Shown here: positions 9,501 to 16,594 of the stretch, one piece after another
Layout: each line of letters begins with the position of its first letter
Position numbering within the stretch: the first letter of the stretch is position 1
DNA from: Gamarada debralockiae
Lineage: Eukaryota; Ascomycota; Leotiomycetes; Helotiales; Hyphodiscaceae
Length of the DNA: 16,594 nt
Direction: 5' to 3'
Assembly (NCBI GenBank): GCA_002803225.1
Contig: NXFV01001980.1
Location: forward strand, 1 to 16,594
Translations under genes and position numbers: made by a program
Notes under the pieces: generated by a model
Seen by the model: the letters and a program-made list of their open reading frames with translations, nothing else
Told to the model about the DNA's origin: nothing
Databases searched by the model: none

Positions 9501-10382
9501 GGGAAGGATCACCCAGATACACTTGATAGCATAAGCAACCTCGCGCTATTGCTTAGCCAGCAGGGCAGGGACTCGGAGGCCGAGGCGATGCATCGGCAGA
9601 CACTGCAGCTTAGGGCGATAGTACTCGGGGAGGATCACCCAGATACACTTGATAGCATAAGCAACCTCGCGCTATTGCTTAGCCAGCAGGGCAGGGACTC
9701 GGAGGCCGAGGCGATGCATCGGCAGACACTGCAGCTTAGGGCGATAGTACTCGGGGAGGATCACCCGGATACGCTTATGAGTATGAATAACCTCGCGGCA
9801 ACGCTTGGCCAGCAGGAGAAGTACATAGAGGCTGAGGCGATACTCCAGCAGACACTACGGCTTAGGGAGACAGTGCTTGGGAAGAACCACCTGGATACGC
9901 TTATGAGTATGAGCAATCTTGCGGCAATGCTTCACCAGCAGGGCAAGTACGCAGAGGCCGAAATAATAAACCGGCAGACGCTACAGCTCAAGGAGACAGT
10001 GCTCGGGAATAATCACCTAGATACGATTATAAGTATGAATAACCTCGCGCTATCACTTGGCGAGCAGGGCAAATACGCTGAGGCCGAGGCAATGCATCGG
10101 CGAACACTGCAGCTTAAGGAGACAGTACTCGGGAAGGATCACCTAGACACGCTCCCTAGTATGAGCAACCTTGCAGAATCACTTGATGAGCAGGGTAAGT
10201 ACGCAGAAGCTGAGACAATATACCGGCAGATAGTACGGCTTAGGGAGACGGTGCTCGGGAAGGATCACCCGGACACGCTTGCGAGCATGAACAACCTCGC
10301 AGAATCGCTTCGCAGCCAGGGCAAGTACGCAGAGGCCGAAGCGATGGACAGGCAGACGCTGCAGCTCAAGTCTACTATATAA
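6534..10382 (+). CDS. NOD-like receptor: PNP/UDP-phosphorylase domain - NB-ARC - TPR
   Basis: This is a fungal STAND/NLR protein of about 1225 aa, expected to act in the cytosol as a ligand-triggered oligomerising switch in non-self recognition or cell death. Exons are 6534-7485 and 7657-10382. The effector domain (residues 1-310) is a nucleoside-phosphorylase fold with VGVGGGVW (91-98), GDIVVSQP (107-114), FEMEAAG (258-264) and GICDYADSHKN (277-287), so its substrate-site residues look intact. The NB-ARC starts near PFGRNKDFVGR (327-337). It has Walker A GLGGVGKT (364-371), Walker B LMIMDN (441-446), an LFTTRD sensor (479-484), the GLPL-like NLPLA (536-540) and MHRLVH (660-665) in the MHD position. 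From residue 744 to the end run 11 full 42-residue TPRs plus 20 residues of a twelfth. In bacterial Detocs and related eukaryotic proteins such PNP domains destroy ATP; the same activity here is inference. The gene is complete and sits alone between two inverted repeats. Confidence 0.95.
7486..7656 (+). other. NLR intron at the PNP/NB-ARC boundary
   Basis: The donor is GTGAGT at 7486, a CTGAT branch-like site lies at 7642-7646, and the acceptor TTAG ends at 7656. Splicing joins a phase-1 codon (T + TC = Phe) and continues in the frame reading PPKPLRVLPFGRNKDFVGR, the usual lead-in to fungal NB-ARC domains. The nearer AG at 7674-7675 would break the frame, which decides the acceptor. The intron is 171 nt and AT-rich, longer than most introns in this window. 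Unspliced transcript hits TAG at 7491-7493, two codons after the donor. Confidence 0.85.
8934..10379 (+). repeat. TPR-coding tandem array, 126-bp period
   Basis: Eleven full 126-bp units and a 60-bp partial unit encode 42-residue tetratricopeptide repeats of the Kinesin-light-chain/NphP3-like type. Units open with GKYAEAEAMHRQTLQL-like residues, followed by a VLGKDHPDTL-like segment and NLA.SL..Q. Units are very alike in DNA. The variable positions cluster at a few residues (for example the residues after EAE and the pair before NLA). This fits an array kept similar by recombination while surface positions diversify. Confidence 0.93.
9505..9766 (+). repeat. Exact tandem duplication of one TPR unit
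   Basis: Bases 9505-9640 are identical to 9631-9766 over 136 bp at a shift of exactly 126 bp, one 42-residue unit. The units carry the distinctive GRDSEAEAMHRQTLQLRAIV residues not found elsewhere in the array. Mismatches appear immediately outside (9504 against 9630, 9641 against 9767). This indicates a very recent unit duplication or gene-conversion event. Confidence 0.93.
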
Positions 10383-11091
10383 GAGCGATAACCCAAAGTT
10401 ACCTGCGTGACGCATTAACGCTGTCACTAAGCGTAGACAGGGGTGTTGTGGATGCAAAGATACATATTGTGAGATACGGTACAGTACTGGCGAGCTAAAG
10501 CCTACTAGTACTGCAAACCAGAAGAAGCAAGATGCTGCTCGGGAAAACTGGGGCAAAATTGAAAGCGGAAGTGGAAGGACGGGGACAAGTATCACACGAG
10601 ACAAAACGGCAACAATGTTCTCACTCGACCTTGGGGCTGCTGAAGTGGAAAGGGAAAGGCCGATGCAGTACTCGCGAGATTACATTTGGGAAGTATTTAT
10701 TTAAATGTGCTGATTGTGGTTTCGCGGCTTGTAGGTAATGCAAGACGGCCATGTAACCTTATTGACTGATAGATTCCTTAGCCTAGCCCGGATTGGAAAA
10801 GGCTACACTCCTACCACACTCTCATCCCCATGAAATGCTTTGTCAGGGATATGCCACTTGGCCTTTTCACGATGGTAGCGTCGACGTGTGTATTGCTCGA
10901 AGGTACATCACTCCTCAGAATGGCACCGAACCTTGCAGATTCGCAGCATGCGTAGATTCGCGACATGCTCCTTAGTAACTGTCCTCCTGCTGAAATAGTT
11001 GACGTTGCAGGTTGCAGTGAGCGTTCCGTGAATGTACTACATAGCCATATGAACCCTCAGGCAGAAGTTCAATTCTCTCACGTGACACAGC
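10383..11091. other. 3' flank of the NLR gene up to the right inverted repeat
   Basis: This is 709 bp with no convincing gene. The first part is presumably the NLR 3' UTR. A plus-strand ORF at 10532-10738 ends in a short cysteine-rich stretch (FKCADCGFAACR), but it has no recognised domain and no splice link to the NLR. A TCACGTGA octamer lies at 11078-11085, just inside the right repeat. An imperfect copy of the repeat's own TCAGGCAG..CACGTG segment occurs at about 11058-11084. Confidence 0.5.
11078..11085. promoter_or_regulatory. TCACGTGA octamer
   Basis: This perfect 8-bp palindrome contains the CACGTG core bound by bHLH factors such as Cbf1-type proteins in fungi. The identical octamer recurs upstream of the dehydrogenase gene (15955-15962). 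Its role is inferred from the motif only. Confidence 0.35.
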
Positions 11092-11295
11092 ATTAAGTCA
11101 GCAGCTTACCCGCCGACATCGGCTAATCTTCAGGCAGGAGTCTCACTTCACGTGCAGCAAATCAGAGCAGGAAAATAAGCGAATACAGGGGTCTAAAATT
11201 AGGCTAGCTATAAGTGGTTAGTTCCCATTAAAATGTGGGGCCAAAATAAAATCTTTGTGTGCTCCGAACTGAAGCCGATTTCGAACTTTACTGTA
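11092..11295 (-). repeat. Right inverted repeat flanking the NLR segment
   Basis: These 204 bp are the reverse-complement partner of 5705-5889. This copy has 19 extra bases that include a CACGTG (11149-11154); otherwise the two differ by 12 substitutions. The inner edge is ATTAAGTCAGCAGC and the outer edge is CTTTACTGTA. The inner ends of the two copies are 5.2 kb apart, with the NLR as the only gene between them. Confidence 0.9.
11113..11122. promoter_or_regulatory. CCG-N4-CGG site in right inverted repeat
   Basis: CCGACATCGG is the same half-site pair and spacing as in the left repeat, unchanged although the surrounding repeat has mutated. It is a candidate Zn(II)2Cys6 regulator site; no binding evidence is available. 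Confidence 0.35.
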
Positions 11296-11680
11296 AAGCA
11301 ACTTCATGTTTCCCACTTAGAAATATCGTGATCCTAATAGAAAGAAAGAAGCAATTGAACCAATACGAGCTGGTGTTTGTCATCTCCTTTCACAATGGTT
11401 TTGTAATACCTCGGCACAGGTTACTGTACCCGAATAACTGCTGAATGCGGCCACCAGTTCCAAAACGCCACTGAACACGCTGGATCTCCACTCACAAGCT
11501 TCCCCGCAATTTGCTGACCCGGACGTCCTCGTACAGTTGCTAAAGAATGTCAGATCGGGCTCATCTCGAAGACAATAAGCACAGCATGGCATCTCCTTTG
11601 ATACCATTCTTCCTCCTCTCTTCCTACTTCCTCCATTGAAGATCAACTGGAAGACTCTGCGACGCAGAATAACAAGCAAA
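11296..11680. other. Region between right inverted repeat and dioxygenase gene
   Basis: This is 385 bp with no supportable gene. It should contain the promoter and 5' UTR of the dioxygenase. A pyrimidine-rich tract at about 11605-11637 just before the start codon resembles the CT-rich initiator regions common in filamentous fungi. No clear TATA box is seen. Confidence 0.45.
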
Positions 11681-12732
11681 ATGGTACGTGCTCGAACCCT
11701 CGACCCACCGCACATCACTTACCTCTCCAGTCCTTACGAAAAGATTTCCACGTCCCCGCCCCAACAGCAATCAACGACCGCGTTCAACTCGGCGCGGGCA
11801 CGACCTTCCTGCCCGGCCCAAAGGACGCCTCAATCCAACCTCTCATCGACCACGTCCTTGAGCATGGCTACGTGATCTTACCCTCCATCTACACCTCCTC
11901 CCAGGTCTCCCATGCTCTCGCAGAGCTCTCCCGTCTCGAAGCCGAACAATCCTCAGGCCCCGCATCCCAAGGCGGACGCAATCCCTTCGAAGGCTACAAC
12001 ACCAGACGAATCTACTCTTTGGCGGATAAGAGTCGCGCATTCGATTGTTTCCCCATTCATGAGACGGTGTTGAAGCTCAATGATTATTTTTTGCAGCCGA
12101 ATTATTTGCTGACTAGTTATCATACTGTGAATATTGAGCCGGGGAGTGTGGAGCAGAGTATTCATACGGATGATGGGTTGATTGCATTACCGAGGCCCAG
12201 GCCTTTGATGGGTATTGTAAGTTCTGCTGTTGGTTGTGGAGGGGAGGGATTCGATGCTAATGGGTGAATGATACAGGGCACGATGGTATCTCTCGACGAA
12301 TTCACGGCAGATAACGGTGCTACGACTCTCATACCCGGTTCGCATCTCTGGGGCGACGACCGTAAACCTACACGGGAGGAGATGATACCTGCTATCATGC
12401 CTGCGGGTTCGATGTGCTACTTCCTGAATACGGTATGGCACAGTGGTGGAGCGAACACAAGTAACAAGTCGAGGAGGAGCTTAACAGTCCAATACTGCCA
12501 GCCTTGGATACGGACATTCGAGAATATGACGGTCGCAATGGGTTGGGAGGACTTGGATCAAGTTCCAAAGAGACTGTTGCAATTGATGGGATTTAGCACA
12601 CATGATTTTATGGGTTACGTGGATGGGAGAGCGCCCCGGACTGGTGTTGAAATGAGGAAGAAGAGGTTGATTGAGTGGGCTTTGAAGGAGAAAGAGAAGG
12701 CGGATAAGAAGGTGAAAGAGTCGAGGCTTTAG
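11681..12732 (+). CDS. Phytanoyl-CoA dioxygenase (PhyH) family oxygenase
   Basis: This is a probable Fe(II)/2-oxoglutarate-dependent oxygenase of the PhyH family. The substrate is unknown; in fungi such enzymes hydroxylate fatty acyl compounds or specialised metabolites. Exons are 11681-11683 (the start codon alone), 11731-12216 and 12277-12732. Introns are GTACGT..CCAG (47 nt) and GTAAGT..ACAG (60 nt, branch GCTAATG). The product is about 314 aa, a usual length for the family. Iron ligands are visible as H146 and D148 in SIHTDDG and H218 in NTVWHSGG. The arginines of NKSRRSLTVQY, about 12 residues after H218, would hold 2-oxoglutarate. DNGATTLIPGSHLWG is the typical loop before the distal histidine. 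The C-terminus is lysine-rich (KEKEKADKKVKE). I chose this start because the frame is closed upstream and the spliced product begins MSLRKDFHVP. The gene appears intact. Oxygenase and dehydrogenase families close by fit an accessory pathway. Confidence 0.88.
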
Positions 12733-13309
12733 GGTGAGAGATGCTATCAAATTGGGATCTCAAATCTATTCCACCATTTATGTTTCCTCGAAGCTCGAGT
12801 GTTCTTCCCCTGTCTCAAACTCGGCCGTCGCTACCCCGCTTCCCCTATTTTGATGCCCCACCAGCTGCCCACAGCCAGTCTCCTGGATGCCATTCCGCGT
12901 AGACATTATTTTCGACACCGCGCGCACGAGGGACTCGAAGACGTTCAGGATGTCGAAGAAGACTAGATGCAGGGGTAAAATGCGTTCAAGTGGACAGCAT
13001 GTGCAAATGCATGCAGGGTTCAACTCGTGCATAAGACAGGTTTGAAGACACCTCCAGTATAGTTACCGAGGTCCTCCAACCAATAACTACCATAGTTGCA
13101 CAATGACAGACAAGTTTCAAGTTCTCGCTTTCTCTTTGTGGTGGTGGAGGCAGAGCCTCTTTCAAATTAATCTGTTTCGAATTAATCTGTTTCGAAACGC
13201 TCGTTTAAAAGGGAGGAATCCTCTACCTCACCAATAAATACAGCAGGAATATGGAAAGACTTTCTTGGACTGCTTTGCGGTGGGCGAACAGCTTCGTTTC
13301 ATTTTCCAT
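12733..13309. other. Intergenic stretch between dioxygenase and secreted-protein genes
   Basis: I see no supportable gene here. The stretch holds the dioxygenase 3' UTR, a 15-bp tandem repeat (13160-13196) and the upstream region of the next gene. Small ORFs on the minus strand (for example 12778-13032) have no recognisable motif. Confidence 0.5.
13160..13196 (+). repeat. 15-bp tandem repeat, 2.5 copies
   Basis: Units TTTCAAATTAATCTG and TTTCGAATTAATCTG are followed by a partial TTTCGAA. They differ at a single base. The repeat lies about 115 bp upstream of the start codon of the secreted-protein gene, so it could be a promoter element or simple replication slippage. Confidence 0.75.
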
Positions 13310-14536
13310 ATGATGAAACCACAAAAGAAGATTGGTAGGATGGTCCTTTGGGCTTTACTTCTTGAGGCTCCTTTCTTCCTGGTCTCGAATCTGATAGGTA
13401 CTTGATGCATTCATTGGTCTATTCTTTTTCTATCCCCCAAAATTTACTTTATTACCTCGATTACACGTTACTCCTATTCCTCTAGATTCACAAGTCCATC
13501 AGCTCACAGCCCCCATACAGGCGGCGCAATCCACGCCCTCCCCTCGCCCTCAACGTTCGCCGCCTCCCGCAACAAAACATGGAGTATCACCCCCGTCGGA
13601 ACCCTCTACTCATCCTCGATGCCCGATCTCGGCTGGGACAAAGGCCGCACCTCCACCCTCTCCAACACAACATTCTGGAACTTCGGCGACGTGCTCGCTC
13701 TCTCCGGCTTCTCCCTCTCAACCGGGTTTTCCATGGGCGCCGCATTCTACTCTACTCCCTCGGACATGCTGCGTGTAGACATGAAAAACATCACCCATAT
13801 CAGCAACGCCGATTTCGCTAACCCGTATTCCGGGGACCCAGCCCCGGATCCAAATGGACCGACACCGTTTTGGGGCATGGATACAAGTAATGTTGCGGAG
13901 GTGGAACCGGGGGTGGGAGTGGGGTTTGTGTGGGAGATTTGGAGGAGTATCGATGAGAAGGTTGAGGATAGGGGCTGTGGCATGATTAAGGTTACGCTTG
14001 GGGAGAAAATGCCGGTTGCGAATCGGACGGGGCCACTTATTACGGGACCAGATGGGTTACAGGTTGGTCTTATGACTGTCCTCAATGCCGAAGGGTACAT
14101 CTACACATACTCAAATGGCGGCACAAGTCCTACCGGTATGGTCTGCGGACGGGCGAAACTCGCCGATGCATTCGATGCCACGAAGTATGAGTTCCAAAAG
14201 ACAGATGGGAGTTGGGTAGTTGGTATTCCGAAGGCTAACGATACGAGCTATGGTATGCAAGGACCCATTCATAGCGATGGACAGGGAAGTATTATGTGGA
14301 ATAATTATTTTAAGAAGTATATGTTGTTCGTGTGTGCGTTTGGGAACGATATGAATTTTTATACGAGCGATACGCCGTATGGGCCTTGGAGCCAGGAATA
14401 TGGATTGTTGCATGTGCTGGGGTATGGGGTTAATGTGCATCCTCAATGGAGCCCGGGTGGGAGTCATAAGATAATTTATATTTCGAGTGGATGGGGAAAT
14501 GTTATTACGATGTACAGAGTTGTTTTTGATCTGTAA
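13310..14536 (+). CDS. Probable secreted glycoprotein, DUF4185/DUF5005-like (glycosidase-like)
   Basis: This is a probable secreted protein of about 367 aa. Exons are 13310-13397 and 13521-14536. The intron runs from GTACTT to ATACAG (123 nt, phase 1), and only this acceptor keeps the frame; the AG at 13484-13485 does not. The start gives a basic n-region (MMKPQKKIGRM) and then a hydrophobic stretch (VLWALLLEAPFFLVSNLIGG), as expected for a signal peptide or signal anchor. The lone Glu makes this less than textbook. The mature part has several N-x-T sequons (NKT, NTT, NIT, NRT, NDT) and repeated short beta-type blocks such as TPFWGMDTSNVAEV, GFVWEIWRSID, GPLITGPDGLQVGLMTV, NNYFKKYMLFV and NVHPQWSPGGSHKIIYISS. 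These resemble five-bladed propeller proteins filed under DUF4185/DUF5005. Alternative in-frame starts are 13313 and 13340. The enzymatic role is unknown. The gene looks intact. Confidence 0.72.
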
Positions 14537-14666
14537 CTGTGCGTGCTGGGATGTTTCGAGGCTTGTATTGGGAGCAATTTGGAGTTCAGGGCTGGATACC
14601 AAAATAGAGTGGGACACTTCGAGGCGCTACAGAACTAATTGATCAGTTCAACACCACTACCTCCTA

Positions 14667-15798
14667 TCACTGTACAAAGAATCCTCCGTCAACTCCAACC
14701 ACTTTGTTGGTTACATATCCCGTTTTCACCATCCACATAACCGTCTCGGCAATTTCTTCCGGAAACCCGAGACGTCCAATTGGAATTTCTGCGCTTGTCA
14801 GCCCCCTGCATACATCCAAGCCCCCTGAGTGAGATAAAATAAATCCGACGTACTCTTGGCCAGCTCTTCATTATTTCCTGGTAGCATCGTAGTTTCTTGA
14901 ATCAATGCTGGAGCAACTCCATTTACTGTTATCCCGGCCTTGCTGTACGCTCCTGCTAGCCACTTCAAGAGTTTAGTCGGCATGGCATTTGAGAAGAAAC
15001 ATCTGGAGATTCAGAGCGAGAATGAGGGGCTTCACTTACATGAATCAACCCATGGAGTGCAGACTTCGAAGACCTGGTGCTCTCGTTTCAGCACTCATTG
15101 CTTTCGTCTAGGCTCTTTGACAGTATCTCGTCCCATCGAGATCCAAGATGCACGCCCACCCTCCGAAAAGCAGAAACACGATTTAGAAACACTCACGCGT
15201 AATGTGGCCCAACAACACCGCCATTGAACCCCGCGACACTCGAGCAAAAGATAACTCTTCCCCAGCCCTTCTTCTCCATATCTGGGAGACAAAGCTGTGT
15301 CATAAGAAACGCGCTCCCACAATTGGCTCTCCACGTATACTCGAAATCCTCAATTGAGACTTCAGTGATGGATTTTATGCCGCTCCTCAAGGTCAAGCCA
15401 GCGTTGTTGAAAAGTATAGTTGGGTGGCCCATCTTCTCTACCACTGCAGCGTGGAGTGACCGAACCTGGTGTCAGTCAGCTGTGAAACTGATTTCAATGG
15501 TTTTGAGTCATGTAAGGAGGGTATATGGAAATATTTTGATGGATTTAAAGCAGAAATGCGGATACCTCCAACATACCTCCTCATACTTGGTCAAATCAGC
15601 CTTAAACGCCTCGGCTCTGACGCCTTTCCCTTTCAACTCTTCAACCAACGCATTTGCAGCTTCGCTTGAAGAGTGGTAATGCACAGCTATTGAACATCCC
15701 ATAGTTGTTAGAGCTCGGCATGTGGCTTTACCTATGCCGCCGCTGGCACCTGTGACGAGCGCCAAGTGGGGTCGGAGGTCTGTTACTAGGACTGACAT
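14667..15798 (-). CDS. Short-chain dehydrogenase/reductase (FabG-like), five exons
   Basis: This is an NAD(P)-dependent oxidoreductase of the classical SDR family, 251 aa, closest in look to 3-oxoacyl-ACP-reductase-like fungal SDRs; the substrate is unknown. Exons are 15798-15577, 15465-15197, 15073-15040, 14962-14854 and 14788-14667, all joined in frame by GT-AG introns. CTGAC branch sites precede two of the acceptors. Motifs are TGASGGIG (16-23, cofactor loop), NNAG (94-97), active-site N122, S150 in SSVAG, and Y163/K167 in YASSK. The C-terminus ends GVDGGFFVQ. The 34-nt third exon supplies the SSK part of the catalytic motif, so the Y-x-x-x-K site is assembled by splicing. Earlier reading frames stop within each intron, so all four introns must be removed. 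A TATA box lies about 70 bp upstream and a TCACGTGA site about 160 bp upstream of the start. The gene is intact and ends about 130 bp from the convergent secreted-protein gene. Confidence 0.93.
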
Positions 15799-15864
15799 TG
15801 TAGAGGTGATGATGTGGGAATTGGGTTGGGATGGGTGGTTTCTGAGTGAATATTTGAGAGAAGG

Positions 15865-15872
15865 TTATATAA
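15865..15872 (-). promoter_or_regulatory. TATA box of the dehydrogenase gene
   Basis: TTATATAA lies 67-74 bp upstream of the dehydrogenase start codon on its coding strand. This is a reasonable distance for a fungal TATA element given a short 5' leader. The sequence is palindromic, so orientation is taken from the gene. Confidence 0.5.
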
Positions 15873-15954
15873 GGGTAAACAGAATTGTTTATAAGATCGG
15901 GGTGCTTTGAAATCCGAGTCGGCCATGAGTTCATATACACCCGCTACCCCGCCG

Positions 15955-15962
15955 TCACGTGA
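15955..15962. promoter_or_regulatory. TCACGTGA octamer upstream of the dehydrogenase
   Basis: This perfect CACGTG-core palindrome lies about 160 bp upstream of the dehydrogenase start codon and is the same octamer as at 11078-11085. It is a candidate bHLH (Cbf1-like) binding site. Evidence is the motif and its promoter position only. Confidence 0.4.
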
Positions 15963-16594
15963 TGGTGACAGCTGGTTGTTGAATGGTTGTTGCAACACTT
16001 TCAGAAAGAGGATCTCTTGATGATCAGAAAGATCTCTTGATAATCAGAAAGATCTCTCCGACGTGTCACTTCTTCATCGTCACTACGGCTTGGTCCATTG
16101 CAAGTCTCCGGATCTGGTTAGTCTCACCTGTCGCCAAATCGGTAGTTACCAAGCTTAAGAATATTACCTATTCCATTCAATTGCTCCAGAGATCTCTATT
16201 GTAGATTCTCCCAAATGTGTCTTTATCCTTTATATCGTCTTGACTAAAGCTGATAAGCAGGGGTATTCTAGTTTTGGTGCCCATCAAAATCTTTAAGGCC
16301 TGTCAGTCGCAAGAACATGCTACAGTACTTGACTTTAAAATCGATTTCTTCTTTGGTTTGGGTCTTATATATTAATTTAATGGGAAAGGTAACGCTAAAA
16401 CTACAAAGCAGGCTTTGTCGACGTCCCTGGGCTCGAGGAAGTCGTCGATATGCAAATTGGCCCACGATAATCTGCGTCGCTCGGCCCAAGATCGTCCCGC
16501 TAAAGACCGATGAATGACATGGAGTGTTCGGCTTGTTGATAGGTCCAGAAGGTCTAGACAGTACGGCGATATCTGGGGAAGACCGAATAGCTGG
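15963..16594. other. Right end of window, no gene recognised
   Basis: Apart from the 20-bp direct repeats, I see nothing I can support here. The composition becomes more GC-balanced after about 16400. Short ORFs on both strands run towards the window edge, but none shows a known motif. A gene entering from outside the window cannot be excluded. Confidence 0.4.
16011..16060 (+). repeat. 20-bp direct repeats, 2.4 copies
   Basis: GATCTCTTGATGATCAGAAA and GATCTCTTGATAATCAGAAA are adjacent and are followed by the partial copy GATCTCT. The two full units differ by one base. Each contains a TGATNATCA-like near-palindrome. They lie 210-260 bp upstream of the dehydrogenase start and may be regulatory or simply slippage-derived. 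Confidence 0.8.

Noticed and set aside
10532..10738. Plus-strand ORF with a cysteine-rich end (KCADCGFAACR) that could be a zinc-binding fragment.
   Set aside because: It is only 68 codons, with no complete set of metal ligands, no splice partners and no recognised domain; kept only as a note under the NLR 3' flank.
5705..11295. The idea that the inverted repeats are terminal repeats of an autonomous DNA transposon.
   Set aside because: No transposase or helicase is encoded between them and no clear target-site duplication is seen; a non-autonomous or composite unit stays possible.
12778..13032. Minus-strand ORF of 84 codons.
   Set aside because: It has no domain or family resemblance and lies in the 3' flank of the dioxygenase gene; probably chance.
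16268..16594. Possible gene or retroelement fragment entering from the right edge.
   Set aside because: No reading frame on either strand shows a reverse transcriptase, RNase H, integrase or other known motif.

Overview
This window looks like nuclear DNA of a filamentous ascomycete (Pezizomycotina). The genes are split by short GT-AG introns, mostly 47-60 nt with CTRAY-like branch points. The central gene is a fungal-type NOD-like receptor (NLR), and the other genes encode typical fungal accessory-metabolism enzymes. No rRNA, tRNA or CRISPR array is recognisable. All gene models come from reading splice sites and protein motifs by eye; no search was run.

Left flank (1-5700). An intact three-exon fumarylacetoacetase-family gene (260-1827, +) faces two dead genes on the minus strand. 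One is a group A FAD-dependent monooxygenase of the salicylate hydroxylase type (2335-3554). The other is a phosphatidylserine-decarboxylase-like gene with the extra N-terminal domain of the PsiD-like branch (4009-4862). Both are broken by several single-base frameshifts or nonsense codons, and the decarboxylase has also lost its C-terminal processing site. An unidentified minus-strand ORF (5288-5743) follows.

Centre (5705-11295). A pair of inverted repeats (5705-5889 and 11092-11295, about 93% identical by hand alignment apart from one 19-nt gap) encloses a 5.2 kb segment. That segment holds one gene, a two-exon NLR of about 1225 aa (6534-10382, +) built as PNP/UDP-phosphorylase domain, NB-ARC, then TPRs. 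The only intron falls between the PNP domain and the NB-ARC. The receptor end has 11 full 42-residue TPR units plus a partial one, including an exact 126-bp-period tandem duplication. This is the pattern of a fast-evolving fungal recognition gene. PNP domains of this type are known as cell-death or ATP-degrading immune effectors in related bacterial and eukaryotic proteins.

Right flank (11296-16594). Three apparently intact genes follow: a phytanoyl-CoA-dioxygenase-family oxygenase (11681-12732, +), a probable secreted glycoprotein of a DUF4185/DUF5005-like, glycosidase-like type (13310-14536, +), and a five-exon short-chain dehydrogenase (14667-15798, -) with a TATA box and a TCACGTGA octamer upstream. 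The hydrolase, monooxygenase, decarboxylase, dioxygenase and dehydrogenase families together look like an accessory or secondary-metabolism neighbourhood, possibly a decayed cluster. This is inference, because no backbone synthase lies in the window.

The part most worth following up is the NLR with its inverted-repeat borders, its fresh TPR duplication, and an intron whose retention would release the PNP domain alone.
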